Shown: one piece after another, positions 29,112 to 29,803 of the stretch
Numbering within the stretch: position 1 is the first letter of the stretch
Layout of the letters: every line of letters begins with the position of its first letter
Origin: a virus
DNA: 29,803 nt
Direction: 5' to 3' (one strand)
Virus record (IMG/VR): IMGVR_UViG_3300032223_001159
Span: 1-29,803 of that record
Position numbers and translations under genes: made by a program
Notes under the pieces: model-generated
Databases searched by the model: none
What the model saw: only the letters and a program-made list of their open reading frames with translations
Told to the model about the DNA's origin: nothing

Positions 29112-29398
29112 TATAGCCTACTTTCTAACGTCCTAAAGGGAACTGCTGACTTACCATTAATAATTTTGTGGTAAGTATCATACGTGTCTTTGTCTGTTTT
29201 TGCAAATGTTCCACGACCCTTTTTGAGTTCGTACTCACTGTAGTTACATGGGTTAATCAACATATTATCTACTATTTTAAGTAGGTATTTCTCAAGGTTG
29301 TCAGTCTTAATATACTTAGCTAGGACTAGATGGTCTTGGCCAACAGGCACTTGTTCTACCTGAGCCTTATTGAACATCGTGTAGATTGTTCTATTCAT
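29111..29398 (-). CDS. Small hypothetical protein
   Basis: This 95-residue basic protein includes VLAKYIKTDNLEKYLLKIVD, NPCNYSEYELKKGRGTF and KDTYDTYHKIINGKSAVPFR. It looks mostly helical with a basic surface, and there is no recognised family, metal site or membrane segment. It overlaps the zinc-ribbon gene before it by 8 bases and the HTH-like gene after it by one base, so it belongs to the same translated series. Confidence 0.58.
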   Translation of the reverse strand: MNRTIYTMFNKAQVEQVPVGQDHLVLAKYIKTDNLEKYLLKIVDNMLINPCNYSEYELKKGRGTFAKTDKDTYDTYHKIINGKSAVPFRTLESRL

Positions 29399-29717
29399 TG
29401 TAAATCTCCAGTATTGACTTAAATTTATTACTGCCGATTTCTTGGATAGATGATGTTATTAAACCCTCTGCCGACAAGAAGAATGCCGTATACTGCACCT
29501 TAACAACAAAAGACTCACCACCACATGGGCAAATGAAAATGTGTTTTTGTTCTATATCGTTGGCCAACTTCGGGTCCGCTTCAATCAAGTCCCCTAAAAT
29601 GCGACTACAGTTAGTACACTTAACTTGTGACGTTTTAACTGTTCTACGAGTGACTTTTTTGGAATTTTCTGGTTTTTTAACTTCGACTTCGATTGGTGGC
29701 TCATTAAATATAGACAT
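29391..29717 (-). CDS. Zinc-ribbon protein
   Basis: This 108-residue protein has a polar, charged N-terminus (VEVKKPENSKKVTRRTVKTS). It then has KCTNCSRILGDLIEADPKLA and, about 30 residues on, ICPCGGESFVVKV, giving C-x2-C ... C-x-C as a likely zinc site. A helical C-terminus follows (AEGLITSSIQEIGSNKFKSI). The spacing fits a zinc ribbon of transcription or replication factors, but no family is certain. Its ATG shares a base with the preceding stop (TAATG). It lacks the shared acidic tail. Confidence 0.65.
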   Translation of the reverse strand: MSIFNEPPIEVEVKKPENSKKVTRRTVKTSQVKCTNCSRILGDLIEADPKLANDIEQKHIFICPCGGESFVVKVQYTAFFLSAEGLITSSIQEIGSNKFKSILEIYNE

Positions 29718-29803
29718 TACTTACCCTCTAAAATATACTTGGTTTGTTGTTCTGGAGTAAGATTAGATACATCCTTTGTTGGACGACCATATACAGGAGT
29801 ATA
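29717..29803 (-). CDS. Partial gene, C-terminal 28 residues only
   Basis: The right edge of the window holds the last 28 codons of a gene on the same strand, ending at the TAA at 29717-29719: YTPVYGRPTKDVSNLTPEQQ followed by TKYILEGK. The frame is open to the window edge and ends in a TAATG junction with the next gene, like many others here. There is too little sequence to assign a family. Confidence 0.6.
   Translation of the reverse strand, partial: YTPVYGRPTKDVSNLTPEQQTKYILEGK

Noticed and set aside
1-29803. tRNA genes, CRISPR arrays, insertion sequences, promoters and terminators
   Set aside because: I saw no cloverleaf, regular spaced repeats, transposase or terminator hairpin with a T-run in the gaps, which are at most about 11 bases long.

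Overview
The window is a stretch of an AT-rich, tailed-phage (Caudoviricetes-like) genome. It has phage-type replication and recombination genes (RecA/UvsX-like recombinase, DnaB-type helicase, DnaG-type primase, a bacterial-type family C DNA polymerase, a proofreading exonuclease, an SSB-like protein and a dNMP kinase) beside many very small, tightly packed ORFs. There are no tRNAs, rRNAs or ribosomal protein genes. The host cannot be named from this sequence. I call 54 genes, all on the minus strand and all abutting or overlapping, mostly through ATGA, TAATG or longer overlaps. The largest gap is about 11 bases, so the window reads as the inside of one long transcription unit, transcribed from right (29803) to left (1). 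I saw no internal promoter or terminator.

In order of transcription: (1) 29803-26834 holds small unknown genes and recA. (2) 26853-22137 holds a Vsr/DUF559-like nuclease, a coiled-coil-like protein, a zinc-ribbon protein, the replicative helicase, the primase and the dNMP kinase. (3) 22149-21249 is a cassette of five tiny, mutually overlapping genes with unrelated bodies but the same C-terminal tail. (4) 21237-17544 holds a RecB/Cas4-like nuclease, two more tailed zinc-binding mini-proteins and the N-terminal half of DNA polymerase III alpha. (5) 17547-12592 holds a UDG-fold protein, a PD-(D/E)XK nuclease, a secreted protein, two tailed zinc proteins, a DnaQ-like exonuclease, tandem paralogs and then the C-terminal half of the polymerase. 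(6) 12595-11408 holds an SSB-like protein and unknowns. (7) 11411-299 is a glycan block: three GT-B (GT4-like) enzymes, GT2, a second GT2-like protein, GT25, GT10, a nucleotidyltransferase-like protein, two methyltransferase-like proteins, a P-loop kinase and one more tailed mini-protein with a DnaJ-type zinc motif. (8) 1-327 is the start of a helix-turn-helix/NUMOD-like gene cut by the window edge.

The most unusual signal is a shared C-terminal tail, roughly [DRS]-[YF]-D-[IL]-G-x-[IL]-[DE]-COOH. It ends ten small proteins (about 60-80 residues) whose bodies are otherwise unrelated; five of them look zinc-binding. Synonymous codons vary among the ten copies, so selection appears to act on the peptide. 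I know of no described tag of this form. It could be a docking motif for a common phage or host partner. Further observations are a polymerase III alpha split into two genes with nine genes between and no visible intein, and a complete absence of the tetranucleotide GATC in my reading of all 29.8 kb.
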